Shown: in pieces, positions 16,285 through 26,136 of the stretch | Position numbering within the stretch: the first letter of the stretch is position 1 | Layout: every line of letters begins with the position of its first letter | Origin: Rhodopirellula sp. | GTDB lineage: Bacteria; Planctomycetota; Planctomycetia; Pirellulales; Thermoguttaceae | DNA: 49,064 bases | Assembly: GCA_012728855.1 (NCBI GenBank) | Contig: JAAYEH010000147.1 | Span: 1 to 49,064, forward strand | Direction: 5' to 3' | Position numbers and translations under genes: made by a program | The notes under the pieces: generated by a model | Database searches by the model: none | What the model saw: the letters and a program-made list of their open reading frames with translations, nothing else | What the model was told of the DNA's origin: nothing

Positions 16285-16330
16285 ACGTCGGGACGGCTGT
16301 TTTGCCAAGATGAGCGGAATGCATTCCGTT

Positions 16331-19285
16331 CTACCGCTTGGGCGTTTCCGCCGGGTCGCCGAAGACGTTTCCGCCCTTGTCGGCCGCAGCCCAGACGCCG
16401 GCCGCCCCTTCGGCGACGGCATTGGTGCATTGTTCGAAGACGTTGTCCCGGCAGATAAGCCGGGGCACCTTCCCGAACGGGTCGACGTGCAGCATCAGCG
16501 CAACGGAGTCCGGCCCGTCGAAACCCGCGAAGTGATTGTGCGTAATGCCGACAGCGCCGCGGATCGAGACGGCGACCTTTCCATGCTTGACTTCGCCGCG
16601 AAAGAGGAGGTTGTTGCCGAACACCGCGGTGGGCCCGCCGAACACGTCCAAGTCGACCAGCCGGTCGCAGTTGTTGATCACGTTGTGATGCACGTTCCAG
16701 TTGAATCCCTGTGGTGAATACACCGCGAATGCCGCGCCCTGCTTGAGTTCGCAGTCGCTCGATAGCCGAAACACACCTTTGTCGGGATCAAATGCCTCGA
16801 TTTCGGGCCCGGGCAGGGCTGTGTCGCCCTGGAACCAGGCCAGCTTGCAGCCGCGATAGTGGTGGGTGCGGCGTCGCGGCCAGGGAATCGCGCCGCCCGA
16901 CTTGAACGTGCGAGCGTCGATCACCTCGCCGATCCGCCCGGTCTTCTTGTCTGCCTGCATACCGATTGCGCAACCACGGATGATATTGTCATGCACGACG
17001 ATATTGCGGGCGGGTTCGGTGAGCACCATGCCTTTGACGTGCGGATCGACGTCGCCGCGAACGTAGATCTGGTTGTCGCTCACAATGGTGTCGTCGGCCG
17101 AGACGGTGATCCCTACTCGATCCCTGGAATCGCCTCGCACGCAGGTCAGATCGATGGCGTTCCCGCTGATGATGGTGTTGGCCGCGGGAAGAAACGCGCC
17201 GGCCGAGGTATTCCCATCGGCCTTGATCGCCGACGAATTGTAGTTGACGAAGATATTGTTATTGATGATCACCGGGGTAGAACCGGCGTGGGAGAAAACA
17301 GCCACGTTGTACAAGGTCGATCCCTGTTCGAACGTATTGTGGGCCACGAAATGCTGGCCGGAGGGAAGCACGTCGAAGGTTTCGGCGCGGCTGCAGATGC
17401 TGCCCATCCAGACGGGGCCCGTGTTGCGGAGGTAGTTGCCCACGAACTTCACGAACCTGGATGCGCCCTCCCAGGATTGCCCGCCTACATCCTGAATGCG
17501 ACAGTAGAGCACCGCGGTGTTCTCGGCCATGTCGTTGTTGTTGAACGCGCTGAAAGCGCAATCGCTCACCGTGCAGTTGCGGTAGACGATCGACTTGGTG
17601 TACGTGGGCGGGTCGGAATTGCCGTAGCGGCTTGTGCTTTGTGAGTAGAAGCACTCGGCGGACATGCCGCTGCCGTGACAGTTTTCGACCACGAGACGCT
17701 CGGGGCTGGAAATCCGCAGGGCGCGGCACGACTTGAGGTACATGCCGTAAATCGTGTCGAAAGGCGTCCGGTAGCCATCCACTTTTCTGGTGAGCATCAA
17801 TTCGCGCTCGGCGAAGCCGCTGAACCCGCGGAACCGCAGGTTGCGAAGCGTCACCGACGTGCCGCCCTTGACCGTAATGCATGCGCCTGTGCCGTTGCGG
17901 ATGTCCAGGATTGTCCGCTCCTCGTTTTCACCCTGGACCGTAATCCCGTCGGCATGGTTCAAGTTCAGACCGCGGGTCAAACAATAGCGGCCGGAGGGGA
18001 TGAACACATTACGTCCTTCCGCGACGGCGCGATCGAGCGCGGCTTGCAGCGGGCCGCTGTCGCTGTGCCGCACCACGCACTCCTTTACCGCGACGGCGGC
18101 GGGATCAGAGAGCGTCACGATATTGCCCTCGATCCTCTCGATGGTGCTCACCAACTGGTCGCGACCGTCGAAAGTGACCACGCAAGGCGCCGTCCAATCG
18201 CGATTGCCGAATTTCACCTCGACCCCGCCGCTGAGTTTCTGCCACTGGCCGGTAACTGGAACCTCCGTCTGGTTCCAGGTGACGGCAAGGTCGTCGCTCC
18301 AGCGGAAAGTGGGCGGGTCGGTGCCGGCGAAGTCGAGCATGTACACGGTCCAGTTGCCGAGACTGCCGTCGTAGCCGCGGATCTCGATCTCCGCTGCCGG
18401 CGACGTTCCCGGCCTCTTCTCCTTTTCCCAGATCCGCAGATTGGTCACAACCGGATTACATCTCGACACCGCCATCTGCTGCCCCACCTGGAAATCGCCG
18501 ACGTCCTTGAGGAGAACCTGAGCTGAGCCGGCCGTGGTCTCCGCCGTGGTCTCGAATTCCGAGCCGCTGGCGCCAAAGTCGCGGACGTTGATAGCGGCAT
18601 CCGACTGCCGCACGAAACGCTCGGCACGCACGTCGTCGAGGTCCGCTTCGCTTCCGGCCGGCACCGACACGACAAAGCTGGCGTGGGCGGCGCTTTCGGG
18701 CAATCCATACACGCCTTCGAGCGTGGCCCAGGCGCCGTTGCGAGTTGAGGTTGCCGTGCCTTCCGCGAATTGTCGCTCAGTCTTGAACTTGCTCTGGGAA
18801 TCATATTCATAGACCTTCAGTTCGACCGGGCCGCCGCGGTAGCGGAGCGTAAATCTCCGCTTCACTCCGTGGCGCAGCGTCGGACAAGGCTGTGTCACGT
18901 GAGCGGCATTCTTTGCACCGGCGGCGATGCGCAGGAACCGCTCTCCTTCGAAAGCGTCTCGCTCGACCACCTCCAGCGTGCCCGGATAGGCGGGATTGAG
19001 CGTCCACACGGCCGGTGCCTGCAGGTCGCTTTTCAACATCCAAGTTCCGACTTCGCTCTTCGGCAGCGAGGAAAGACGCTGTACCCTCTCGAAGCTTCCG
19101 TTCTCGATGAGAACGGATCCTGCTTCCGGTTTCGTTGCACCATACGCCGCCGAGGCGTAGCAAGTGGAAAGCGCCAGGCAGCCTATCGCAGCCAGCCCAC
19201 CAAAACCGGTGCCACGGCCCGGGAGGAGCCTGCGGGGGGATCTGTTCATCGTGTTCATGTCAAACTGCCCTTGTTCTTCCATCAT
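16331..19285 (-). CDS. Secreted right-handed beta-helix protein, pectate-lyase-like
   Basis: A 984-residue exported protein. A basic N-terminus (MNRSPRRLLPGRG) precedes a signal peptide core AAIGCLALSTCYASAAYGA. Residues about 35-190 form a carbohydrate-binding-like beta domain (NGSFERVQ ... LDDVRAERFV). Then NVRDFGASGSE opens a pectate-lyase-3 superfamily parallel beta-helix whose coils repeat patterns such as VIINNNIFVNY, TIISGNAIDLT and IVVHDNIIRGC up to residue 960. Such proteins bind or cleave pectin- or rhamnogalacturonan-like polymers. Three in-frame starts are possible (19324, 19285, 19258); 19285 has GGAAGG upstream. First of three giant minus-strand secreted genes. Confidence 0.82.
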   Translation of the reverse strand: MMEEQGQFDMNTMNRSPRRLLPGRGTGFGGLAAIGCLALSTCYASAAYGATKPEAGSVLIENGSFERVQRLSSLPKSEVGTWMLKSDLQAPAVWTLNPAYPGTLEVVERDAFEGERFLRIAAGAKNAAHVTQPCPTLRHGVKRRFTLRYRGGPVELKVYEYDSQSKFKTERQFAEGTATSTRNGAWATLEGVYGLPESAAHASFVVSVPAGSEADLDDVRAERFVRQSDAAINVRDFGASGSEFETTAETTAGSAQVLLKDVGDFQVGQQMAVSRCNPVVTNLRIWEKEKRPGTSPAAEIEIRGYDGSLGNWTVYMLDFAGTDPPTFRWSDDLAVTWNQTEVPVTGQWQKLSGGVEVKFGNRDWTAPCVVTFDGRDQLVSTIERIEGNIVTLSDPAAVAVKECVVRHSDSGPLQAALDRAVAEGRNVFIPSGRYCLTRGLNLNHADGITVQGENEERTILDIRNGTGACITVKGGTSVTLRNLRFRGFSGFAERELMLTRKVDGYRTPFDTIYGMYLKSCRALRISSPERLVVENCHGSGMSAECFYSQSTSRYGNSDPPTYTKSIVYRNCTVSDCAFSAFNNNDMAENTAVLYCRIQDVGGQSWEGASRFVKFVGNYLRNTGPVWMGSICSRAETFDVLPSGQHFVAHNTFEQGSTLYNVAVFSHAGSTPVIINNNIFVNYNSSAIKADGNTSAGAFLPAANTIISGNAIDLTCVRGDSRDRVGITVSADDTIVSDNQIYVRGDVDPHVKGMVLTEPARNIVVHDNIIRGCAIGMQADKKTGRIGEVIDARTFKSGGAIPWPRRRTHHYRGCKLAWFQGDTALPGPEIEAFDPDKGVFRLSSDCELKQGAAFAVYSPQGFNWNVHHNVINNCDRLVDLDVFGGPTAVFGNNLLFRGEVKHGKVAVSIRGAVGITHNHFAGFDGPDSVALMLHVDPFGKVPRLICRDNVFEQCTNAVAEGAAGVWAAADKGGNVFGDPAETPKR

Positions 19286-19342
19286 TCCGCCTTCCGTGGC
19301 AAGTACGCGTCCATTTCGCGACAACGCTTCAGCCGCCGATCC

Positions 19343-22072
19343 TTACCGTATTTTCACCGTTGTCGGCGGCTCCACCGAAAACTCCACGTTCTCCCCCTCG
19401 GTGCCGAAGTAGCCGCCCCAACCGATGTTGATGCGTTCGATTTTGCTTCGGTCGAGACGGCCGTCAGGATCTTTGGACCAACCGGCGAGTTCGAAGCGGC
19501 TCCACGGAATGATGAGCTGCGCTTGCCCGGTCTGCGCCAGTGTCAGGCCTGTGTTTGCCAGGAAGTCACCGCCATCCTTTTCGTGGACGATGACCAGCAA
19601 GTTGGTCGGCGCGGCCTGGCGCGGCGGGATGCTCGCGTGGATCGCCAGCCCATCGGCCGCCGCGAGGTCGAGCGGCCGCGAATACTGGTACACGAGGAAA
19701 AGGAACGTATCGGTCTGACTCTTCGTAACGGTTCCCACGGCGCGCCAGCGAGTTGCCTCCTTCTTCAGACTGCCTCGAACAAACTCGCCCGCGCCGATGG
19801 TTGGCGCAACCGACGGCAGTGTGCCCAGCCCCAGCGCCGGCAGTGCCCCGGACGTCGCCGTCTTGAGATCCGGCACCCGGGCTGCCGCAAAACGCAGAAG
19901 GACGCCACCATAAGCCGGCAGATCGATGTCGACATTCTCGCTCGAGCGAGTCGGCGATATCCTGCCGGTGCTCGGATCCCACAACTCGCCGGCGCCTTGG
20001 GCGGAAAACGAGACTTGCCCTTTCCACGGGCTGCCGCAATCGTTGATCAGGAAATAGACTTCCTGCTCGTCGATGCGGCGGTGGGTGTAGCGGATTGCCG
20101 ACGCGGGATCGGACGGCCGCACGTCCTTCTGAAGCGTCCTGTCGAGCATGACCGGCAGAAGGCTCTCCGTGCCGGGCGGCAACCAGACGCACGCTCCCTT
20201 TCCCACCGCGCGGACGGAGGCGCCGGGGTCGCTGCCCATCAGTTCTTCGGCCAGCGCCTGCACGCGCGGGGAGGGGAACTGGCTTTGGCTGTTGGCTGGC
20301 CTGGCGGTAAGCGCCACCGCGATGCCGCCGTCTCGGACGAACTTCGCCAGGTTGTCCCAGGCGGCCATGGGCAGCGTGTCGACACAGGGAAGCACGAGCA
20401 CGCGCCAGGACATGCCGTTGAAGGAGATCGCTCCATCAGCCACATTTCCTTCGATGAGGGTACGTGCGTCGATGAAGGTGAAATCGCGGCCCGCCGCATA
20501 GAGCGTGTCGATGGCGGTGCGGTAGGCGGAATCGACCTGGCGGGCCGCCGGCGAATCGGTGGCTCCGCGGCGAGCCGCAACAAAGCGAGGCCAGACCGAC
20601 TCGATGGGATAGAGCACGGCGACGTCGGTCACCTGCTTCCCGCCGCAGAGCGCCTCGCAGCACCGCCCCACATACTCGTTGAGGCGACGGAGTTGCTCCG
20701 TCTGCAACCCGCGGAAGCGATAGTAGCTGGTGATGGTGTTGATGCCGCCCAGAAACAGTCGGTTGCAGGTGCCGCGGATCTCCTCTTCCGTCACCTGCCG
20801 GACCGGTCTCGTGTCGCCGGCCGGCCGGTAGTTCTGGCTGTGGTCGCTGGTTTCACACATCGTCAGCCGGCAGCCCTCCAGGTCGGCGGCGCTGCCGATG
20901 AGCCGCGCGATGTACCAGGGGACTTCGGCCGGCACACTGGTCAGGCAATCGATGCTGGGCGCGTCGAGCCGCCGGGCAGAGCGAAAGAAGTCGCCATAGA
21001 GCGGAACGTGGTGGAGCAACGACTCTTCATAAAGAAGATGGCCGCCGGACGCGAGGTTGTGCGCGTGGCACCAGGCTTGGAGCTGGCCGAAGTAGTTCTC
21101 GGCGACCATCTCGCCCACGGTGAGCCAGAATGCGTAGCGGGCCTTGGCCCCTTCGGGACCGGCGTCGGCTACCAGCGCCGGCAGGAGCGGCTCGATCGCG
21201 AACCCGTGGCGTTTGCTGAACTCCGCGCTCAAGCTTTGCCCCCAAGGGAGTACACGCCAGGGCATCGCCTTGAGAAACATCGACATCAGCGACGGCTCAT
21301 CGGTGAAGGTCGCCTGGAAGTAGACGCCCAGGTCGTCGCCGAGGCGCTTGGCGTATTGGTCGTGCGTTACCTCCAGGAATCGGGCCGTCGGCTCGCGCTC
21401 GAGCAGGTTGCTACACGGGATCTTGTCGGCCAGGCTCATCGCGGCGTGCGTGCCTTCATAGAGCCTGTCCTCCGTGATCGCCATCACGTGCCACTTTCCG
21501 GCGGGAAGCGTCGCTTCCAGTCTGCCGCCCTTGGCATTTGCGGAGAGGTCGTGAGGCGAGTGGATGTCGATGCGGCCGTCCTTCACCGGATACGCCGCGG
21601 CCAGCACCAGCGTACCGGGAGGAACCGCCATGGCGACCGCTCCCCCGTCGTTCGCCGCGTCGCTGATGAGCAGGCCGCGGGCTTCATATTCGGGATGGTC
21701 CTTCATGGTCAGACCGCCCGCCGAGCCGGAAGGATAGCCCTTCTCATCATAGAGCCACATCGCCATGCCAGCGCTGTTGGCGGCCTTCACGGCGCGCGTG
21801 AAGTCGGCCCAGCGCGGTTCGCTCACCAGGTAGTCGGAAAACGAAACGTTGCAGACCACGCCGCCGAAGCCCTCCGCAAGAAGCCGGCGTATGAGGTTGA
21901 GCTGATCGTCGGCGGCGTCGGGCCACCCGTGGATGATCTTGAGGATCCTCGCGTCGGCCGACGGATTGGCAAACCGCTCCGCCAGCGGACGGTTGGACGA
22001 CGGCACCGTCTCCGCGCGAGCCGCGGGGGCGAGTAAGAGGATCAACGCCAGGATGCGGGGAAATGACGGCAT
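19343..22072 (-). CDS. Secreted glycoside hydrolase, GH106-like (rhamnosidase type)
   Basis: The 909-residue protein begins MPSFPRILALILLLAPAARA, a classical signal peptide. The catalytic domain carries the glycosidase hallmark YDEKGYPSGSAGG near residue 110, and further TIM-barrel-like segments FQATFTDEPSLMS, SGGHLLYEESLLHH and MCETSDHSQNY, then a domain with DVAVLYPIESVWP and a glutamine amidotransferase-like region. A C-terminal beta-sandwich (VFLIN ... to the end) probably binds sugar. The pattern resembles GH106 alpha-L-rhamnosidases and related families, but the exact family needs a profile search. An open extension to 22153 runs into the repeat at 22087 and was rejected in favour of ATG 22072. 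Confidence 0.8.
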   Translation of the reverse strand: MPSFPRILALILLLAPAARAETVPSSNRPLAERFANPSADARILKIIHGWPDAADDQLNLIRRLLAEGFGGVVCNVSFSDYLVSEPRWADFTRAVKAANSAGMAMWLYDEKGYPSGSAGGLTMKDHPEYEARGLLISDAANDGGAVAMAVPPGTLVLAAAYPVKDGRIDIHSPHDLSANAKGGRLEATLPAGKWHVMAITEDRLYEGTHAAMSLADKIPCSNLLEREPTARFLEVTHDQYAKRLGDDLGVYFQATFTDEPSLMSMFLKAMPWRVLPWGQSLSAEFSKRHGFAIEPLLPALVADAGPEGAKARYAFWLTVGEMVAENYFGQLQAWCHAHNLASGGHLLYEESLLHHVPLYGDFFRSARRLDAPSIDCLTSVPAEVPWYIARLIGSAADLEGCRLTMCETSDHSQNYRPAGDTRPVRQVTEEEIRGTCNRLFLGGINTITSYYRFRGLQTEQLRRLNEYVGRCCEALCGGKQVTDVAVLYPIESVWPRFVAARRGATDSPAARQVDSAYRTAIDTLYAAGRDFTFIDARTLIEGNVADGAISFNGMSWRVLVLPCVDTLPMAAWDNLAKFVRDGGIAVALTARPANSQSQFPSPRVQALAEELMGSDPGASVRAVGKGACVWLPPGTESLLPVMLDRTLQKDVRPSDPASAIRYTHRRIDEQEVYFLINDCGSPWKGQVSFSAQGAGELWDPSTGRISPTRSSENVDIDLPAYGGVLLRFAAARVPDLKTATSGALPALGLGTLPSVAPTIGAGEFVRGSLKKEATRWRAVGTVTKSQTDTFLFLVYQYSRPLDLAAADGLAIHASIPPRQAAPTNLLVIVHEKDGGDFLANTGLTLAQTGQAQLIIPWSRFELAGWSKDPDGRLDRSKIERINIGWGGYFGTEGENVEFSVEPPTTVKIR

Positions 22073-22086
22073 CGACAAACTCCCAT

Positions 22087-22211
22087 GGTAACCGTTCACG
22101 GGGCGGGCGGGGACTGGTCCATTTTTCGGCGACTCAACGCATTTTGGCAGCAAAGCCGCTGGCCGAAAACACGGACCTGTCCCCTTCCTCCCCGCCCCGT
22201 GAACGGTTACC
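22087..22211. repeat. Palindromic element with perfect 21-bp terminal inverted repeats, family D
   Basis: GGTAACCGTTCACGGGGCGG at 22087 is exactly mirrored by CCGCCCCGTGAACGGTTACC ending at 22211. A second inner inverted repeat, GGGGACTGGTCC on the left and GGACCTGTCCCC on the right, continues inwards, followed by CGGC / GCCG. The 125-base element has no open frame. It occupies most of the 176-base gap between two large glycosidase genes and may replace or influence the promoter of the GH106-like gene. Confidence 0.8.
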
Positions 22212-22248
22212 TACCATGTATCATTGTCAAGAACATCCGGATCGAAGT

Positions 22249-25233
22249 CTACTTGGCCAGCACGAAGTACGCCGTGGTCCCGGCATCGAGCATGACGTGG
22301 AAGTGCGTGCGGCCGGCTTCCACCTTCGCGGGCACGCGCGCCGCGCCGGGCAGATCGATGTCGGCTACCCTGCTGAAGGCGCCCTGCACGGATATCTCGC
22401 CCGCCGTTGCCTTGTCCGGGTCGGCGTTCAGCGCGCAGAGCAGCCGCCGCCCGTCGGGCAGTTCGCGCAGAAGCAATTCTAGCGTCGTTCCCGGCGCCTC
22501 GGCGGCGGGCGTGGCTCGCCGGCGGACGAGCGCGGCCAGCATCTCGGCTTCGGCCGTCAGTCCGGCGGCCGACTCCTTAATCGCGACCAATCGCCCTTTC
22601 CCCACCGGCACCTCGATGAACTTCGCCTGCGAAGTGTCGGCGGCGCCGTAGTCATAGCGCCAGTCGCCAGCGTTGCCGGCGCGTGTTGGGCTGAGGCCCG
22701 CGGCCTTGAAAAGGCCGCCGTTGGACCGTCCCAGTTCGTCGTAAAGCCCCGCCGGCCCCGAGGCGATGATCGTGCCCCCGCCCTGCGCGAAGGCAATGAG
22801 TTGCCGGGTGAACGCCGCGTCAAGATGGGTGGCGAAAGGCAGGATGGCGACGTCGAAATCCGCCAGCTTCGCACGGCCCGCGCCAAAATACTCATCGGGC
22901 ACGACCTCGTAGAGCAGGTTGCGCGGATAGAGCACTCCATGCCACGCCAGCCATTCACGGAGCGTCTCCGATGAATTCCCCTGCGCCAGCATCGTGGCGT
23001 ACGGCTGCACCAGCACGACCCGCGAGGGCACGATCGTGCTGCCCAGCAGCGCCGCCTCGACGCGATCCACCTTCGCGCGCTCCACCGGGAAGCCGGCGGC
23101 GCTGTAGCGCATCGTCGTGAGGTCGTAGACCGGCGTGAACCAGTTGCCGTTGTACGACAGCAGATACGGCGCGGAGGTGTAGGCATACCACCAGACCTGC
23201 GCGCAGCGGCCCCAGACGGCATGGCGATACAGATAGCGGCGCATCTGCGCCCGCATCGCCCGCTCGTCCATCAGCCGGCGCGGGTGGTCCTCCTGGCAGC
23301 CCCAAAAATTCTCGAATAGTGCGCTGGGCGTGCCGTGGAAACGCTCCAGAGAGCTAATCCACAATTGCACGGGCATCGTCGTGCGGGCGCGATTGTGATG
23401 GCCGATGATGTTGACGGAGTCCATCACGCGCGGGCTGAGCACGCGACTGAGCAGACCGCTCTGCTCGCCCAGCACCGGCTTGCTCGGGTCGATGCCATTG
23501 AGGGTCTTGGTGATGAGCTTGATGTAGTCGACGTACGCCTCCTGCGCCCAGCGCTGGCTCTCGAGCTGAAGCGGTGTGCCGGGATCGCCGGAAGCCGGCG
23601 TCGGCTCGGCCGCGGGCTTGATCTCCGCGAAAGAGCCATGCTCGCTGCCCCAGCGCCGGTTCAACTCCGCGATCGACGCGTAGCGACGCGCGAGGTACGC
23701 CTGGAAGTCCGCGACATGGCTGGGGTTGACTCCGATGCGGGTATTGCCGGCGCGGGGACCGGCCGATTCCCAACTCGACACGGTGAACTGGAACTCCGGC
23801 TTGTCCTTGAAGAACTTCGCCATCTGAGTGAGCACGTCCACCATGTGCCCGCGGGCTTGCGGGTTGAGCCAGTTGAGCATGGTTATGCCGGCCGGCGGGC
23901 CGATCGGCTTGCCTTCGGCGTCCCACATCCGCAGGTCGGGGTCGTCGCCATGTTGCTTCGCGAACTCCGAGGCCAGGTAGCCTTTGTCGTGGAGGCTGTA
24001 GTGGGTGATGAGCGAGGAGGCCGTGGCGCCGGCGGCCCGTTTTCGTTCCCACTCGGCCATGTAGCCATCCCAGGAGGCGACCCCGCCCTGGAAGCTTGAC
24101 GGCTGGCCGGCGGTAAGGGTGTGGCCCTCGCCCATGTTCAAGGGCTGCTCCATCTCCCAGAAGTCCGGATCGCTCCAGCGGCTCCAGAGCAGGTAGCGGG
24201 GCCGGCCGGTCGTTACGTCCCACCAGGGCCCAGTGCGGTCGGCCTGCGGCAGCTTCGCCCATGGTTCGTCGGTATTGACCGACTTGAAGGTGGCTATGGA
24301 CTGCCGGATCCCGGCCTCCGCGTTGGCAAGCGACTTCTCGAGGGCCTCGGCAACCGGATCGAAGCGAACGGCCAGTTCCTCGGACTTCCCGGCATCGTAG
24401 AGCCGCCCGTACGTCTGCTGGAGGGCGTCAAGATCGGCCAACAGCTTCGCCACTGCCTGTTCCTGTGCCGAGAGCGACTCCGGGGCGGCCGCGGCGTAGC
24501 CCGCCAGTCGCCGCGCTCGCGACAGATCCTCTTGGACGAAGGCCGCGCGGACCATCAGCTCGTTCCAGCGATTGGCACGGGGCAGGAAAGGCGACTGCGC
24601 CTCGCGCAGCTTGCGGAAGCCGCTGAGCGGCGCCATGCCCAGCGGCACCTGCTCGGGGTCGTACTGGTACATCGAGTCAAAGGTCCGCTGCATCGGCGCG
24701 CAAGGCTCTACGGTGATGTCGGAGACGAGAATCGTGCCGCTCGCTTCGCGGACCCAGATGCCCAGCGTGCCGCTGGCCGTCTTGGGCGGGACACTGACGC
24801 GGTAGCGCTTCAGCGTCCAGCCGTCGCGCTCCTCACTGGACCGCGGGCTGTGGTCGTCGCCGCTGAGCCACTTGCCCTCGGCGTCGCGGAAGATCGTGCG
24901 GAAGTCTACCTGCGAGTCGGCGCCGAGATCCCGGAACTGCCACCAGATCGAGACCAAATAACGTTGGCCGGCTTGCAGCTTGTCCGTGGCAGTCATCACC
25001 ATGACGTCTTGGGCACGATTGCGGGCCTCGATCTCGAGGACCGGCTTGCCGGCGTGCCCGCCCGCAGGCAGGATCTGCCACGGATGGGCAGTGCTGCCGG
25101 TCCAGGCCGTCCAGCCCTGTCTACCCTGGCTGAAACCCAGAGCCGGGATGTTCAGCGGTTCCTCCGCCCGCCCGATGGCAGTGGCGAGGACGACGCCGAT
25201 TGTCGTTCCGACCAGCACTAAAACCTGACGCAT
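22249..25233 (-). CDS. Secreted beta-galactosidase-like glycoside hydrolase (GH42-like)
   Basis: The 994-residue protein has a signal peptide (MRQVLVLVGTTIGVVLATAIGRA). Residues about 30-190 resemble a carbohydrate-binding beta-sandwich; residues about 225-330 are helical with coiled-coil character. The catalytic TIM barrel follows, with SDPDFWEMEQP, FTVSSWESAGP, WNELM-type aromatic motifs, SRVLSPRVMD and ENFWGCQEDHP; a Trp-rich region WGRCAQVWWYAYTS comes next, then a glutamine amidotransferase-like domain (DVAILPFATHLDAAFTRQ) typical of GH42-type enzymes. The substrate is unknown. AGGAG lies ten bases before ATG 25233. With its two downstream neighbours it forms a secreted glycan-degrading group. 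Confidence 0.8.
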   Translation of the reverse strand: MRQVLVLVGTTIGVVLATAIGRAEEPLNIPALGFSQGRQGWTAWTGSTAHPWQILPAGGHAGKPVLEIEARNRAQDVMVMTATDKLQAGQRYLVSIWWQFRDLGADSQVDFRTIFRDAEGKWLSGDDHSPRSSEERDGWTLKRYRVSVPPKTASGTLGIWVREASGTILVSDITVEPCAPMQRTFDSMYQYDPEQVPLGMAPLSGFRKLREAQSPFLPRANRWNELMVRAAFVQEDLSRARRLAGYAAAAPESLSAQEQAVAKLLADLDALQQTYGRLYDAGKSEELAVRFDPVAEALEKSLANAEAGIRQSIATFKSVNTDEPWAKLPQADRTGPWWDVTTGRPRYLLWSRWSDPDFWEMEQPLNMGEGHTLTAGQPSSFQGGVASWDGYMAEWERKRAAGATASSLITHYSLHDKGYLASEFAKQHGDDPDLRMWDAEGKPIGPPAGITMLNWLNPQARGHMVDVLTQMAKFFKDKPEFQFTVSSWESAGPRAGNTRIGVNPSHVADFQAYLARRYASIAELNRRWGSEHGSFAEIKPAAEPTPASGDPGTPLQLESQRWAQEAYVDYIKLITKTLNGIDPSKPVLGEQSGLLSRVLSPRVMDSVNIIGHHNRARTTMPVQLWISSLERFHGTPSALFENFWGCQEDHPRRLMDERAMRAQMRRYLYRHAVWGRCAQVWWYAYTSAPYLLSYNGNWFTPVYDLTTMRYSAAGFPVERAKVDRVEAALLGSTIVPSRVVLVQPYATMLAQGNSSETLREWLAWHGVLYPRNLLYEVVPDEYFGAGRAKLADFDVAILPFATHLDAAFTRQLIAFAQGGGTIIASGPAGLYDELGRSNGGLFKAAGLSPTRAGNAGDWRYDYGAADTSQAKFIEVPVGKGRLVAIKESAAGLTAEAEMLAALVRRRATPAAEAPGTTLELLLRELPDGRRLLCALNADPDKATAGEISVQGAFSRVADIDLPGAARVPAKVEAGRTHFHVMLDAGTTAYFVLAK

Positions 25234-25352
25234 GGCACTCGCGCTCCTGAGGTTGAAGACCCGAGTCTAACCCGAGAGATCTTCCGAATCAACAGTGCAG
25301 ATGACTGCTCCAGCGCGCCGGCCTGTAAACGAACGTTCAACCTTGAATAGCA

Positions 25353-25381
25353 TTGACGTATGGCGGTGCGCTCAATACCAT
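25353..25381 (+). promoter_or_regulatory. Promoter candidate for the Uma2 gene
   Basis: TTGACG (25353-25358) and TACCAT (25376-25381) are separated by exactly 17 bases and lie 62 bases before the Uma2 start codon. The -35 is close to consensus; the -10 matches four of six positions. Confidence 0.45.
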
Positions 25382-25442
25382 AAATGAGGGGAATGGGTTC
25401 GGTTGCCGTCCCGTGAGATTGTCCGAACGTGGAGGATTGTCG

Positions 25443-25994
25443 GTGAGCACGATTGCCCGCCTTTCCTTGGAACAGTACGACGAAATGATCCGTTGCGGTG
25501 TCTTGGACCGTGGGGGGCAACAGCGCCTGGAGTTCATCCGCGGGGAGCTACGCGAAATGACGCCGATGGGGCCGAGACACGAGGATGTCGTTGACCGGTT
25601 GACGATCTGGTGCGCTGAAAACCTTCCCAAAGAGAGGGTTCGACTTCGCGTGCAAAACTCAATCGGGATTCCCGGCCTGGAGAGCGCGCCGGAGCCCGAC
25701 ATTGCCTGGGTCGTTCAGGGTGATTACTCGCAGCGACGTCCTTCGGCCGCGGAGACGTTGTTGATTATCGAGGTAGCCGAGTCCAGCCTGGCCTATGACA
25801 GCGGCGAGAAGGCCGAACTCTACGCGACAGCCGGCATTGCCGACTACTGGATCGCGAACCTCGTCCACCGTTGGATCGAGGTGCGCCGCGCCCCGGCCGG
25901 AGGCCGCTATCGCAGCTTGCAAACGTTTTCTGACGACGAAGTCCGCCCGCTGGAGCTTCCGCACCTGGCGATCCGGCCCTCGATGCTCTGGTAA
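25443..25994 (+). CDS. Uma2-family (DUF820) putative restriction endonuclease-like protein
   Basis: The 183-residue protein belongs to the Uma2 group of PD-(D/E)XK fold proteins, which are often found in many copies in planctomycetes and cyanobacteria. Signatures are LEFIRGELREMTPMGPRHEDVV at the start, APEPDIAWVV (metal-binding aspartate), LLIIEVAESSLAYD and GEKAELYATAGIADYWI with the lysine of the motif. The GTG start at 25443 has GGAGG seven bases upstream. Their cellular function is unproven. Often surrounded by transposon traces; here it stands alone between two minus-strand blocks. Confidence 0.88.
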   Translation: MSTIARLSLEQYDEMIRCGVLDRGGQQRLEFIRGELREMTPMGPRHEDVVDRLTIWCAENLPKERVRLRVQNSIGIPGLESAPEPDIAWVVQGDYSQRRPSAAETLLIIEVAESSLAYDSGEKAELYATAGIADYWIANLVHRWIEVRRAPAGGRYRSLQTFSDDEVRPLELPHLAIRPSMLW

Positions 25995-25999
25995 CTTTC

Positions 26000-26041
26000 G
26001 ACGTTGCCGTTCCGGCTCCTTCGGGCCGAAGGGGCAACGTC
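26000..26041. terminator. Bidirectional hairpin between converging genes
   Basis: GACGTTGCC (26000-26008) pairs with GGCAACGTC (26033-26041), and an inner CGGC/GCCG adds to the stem. It lies just after the Uma2 stop and before the rhomboid stop on the opposite strand, the usual position of a shared terminator. There is no pronounced T tract on either side. Confidence 0.35.
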
Positions 26042-26136
26042 AGAATCTCCTACAGTTCAATCCGCCGGGCTTCGTCTTGGGGAACGGTCGCCAGGATGTG
26101 AATCGTCAACAGCCGGGTTCTGCCGGGGGCAGCCCA

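Noticed and set aside
18770..22036. Long plus-strand open frame of more than 1000 codons
   Set aside because: It is antisense to two large secreted glycosidase-type genes, has arginine/histidine-rich shadow composition typical of high-GC DNA and no domain.
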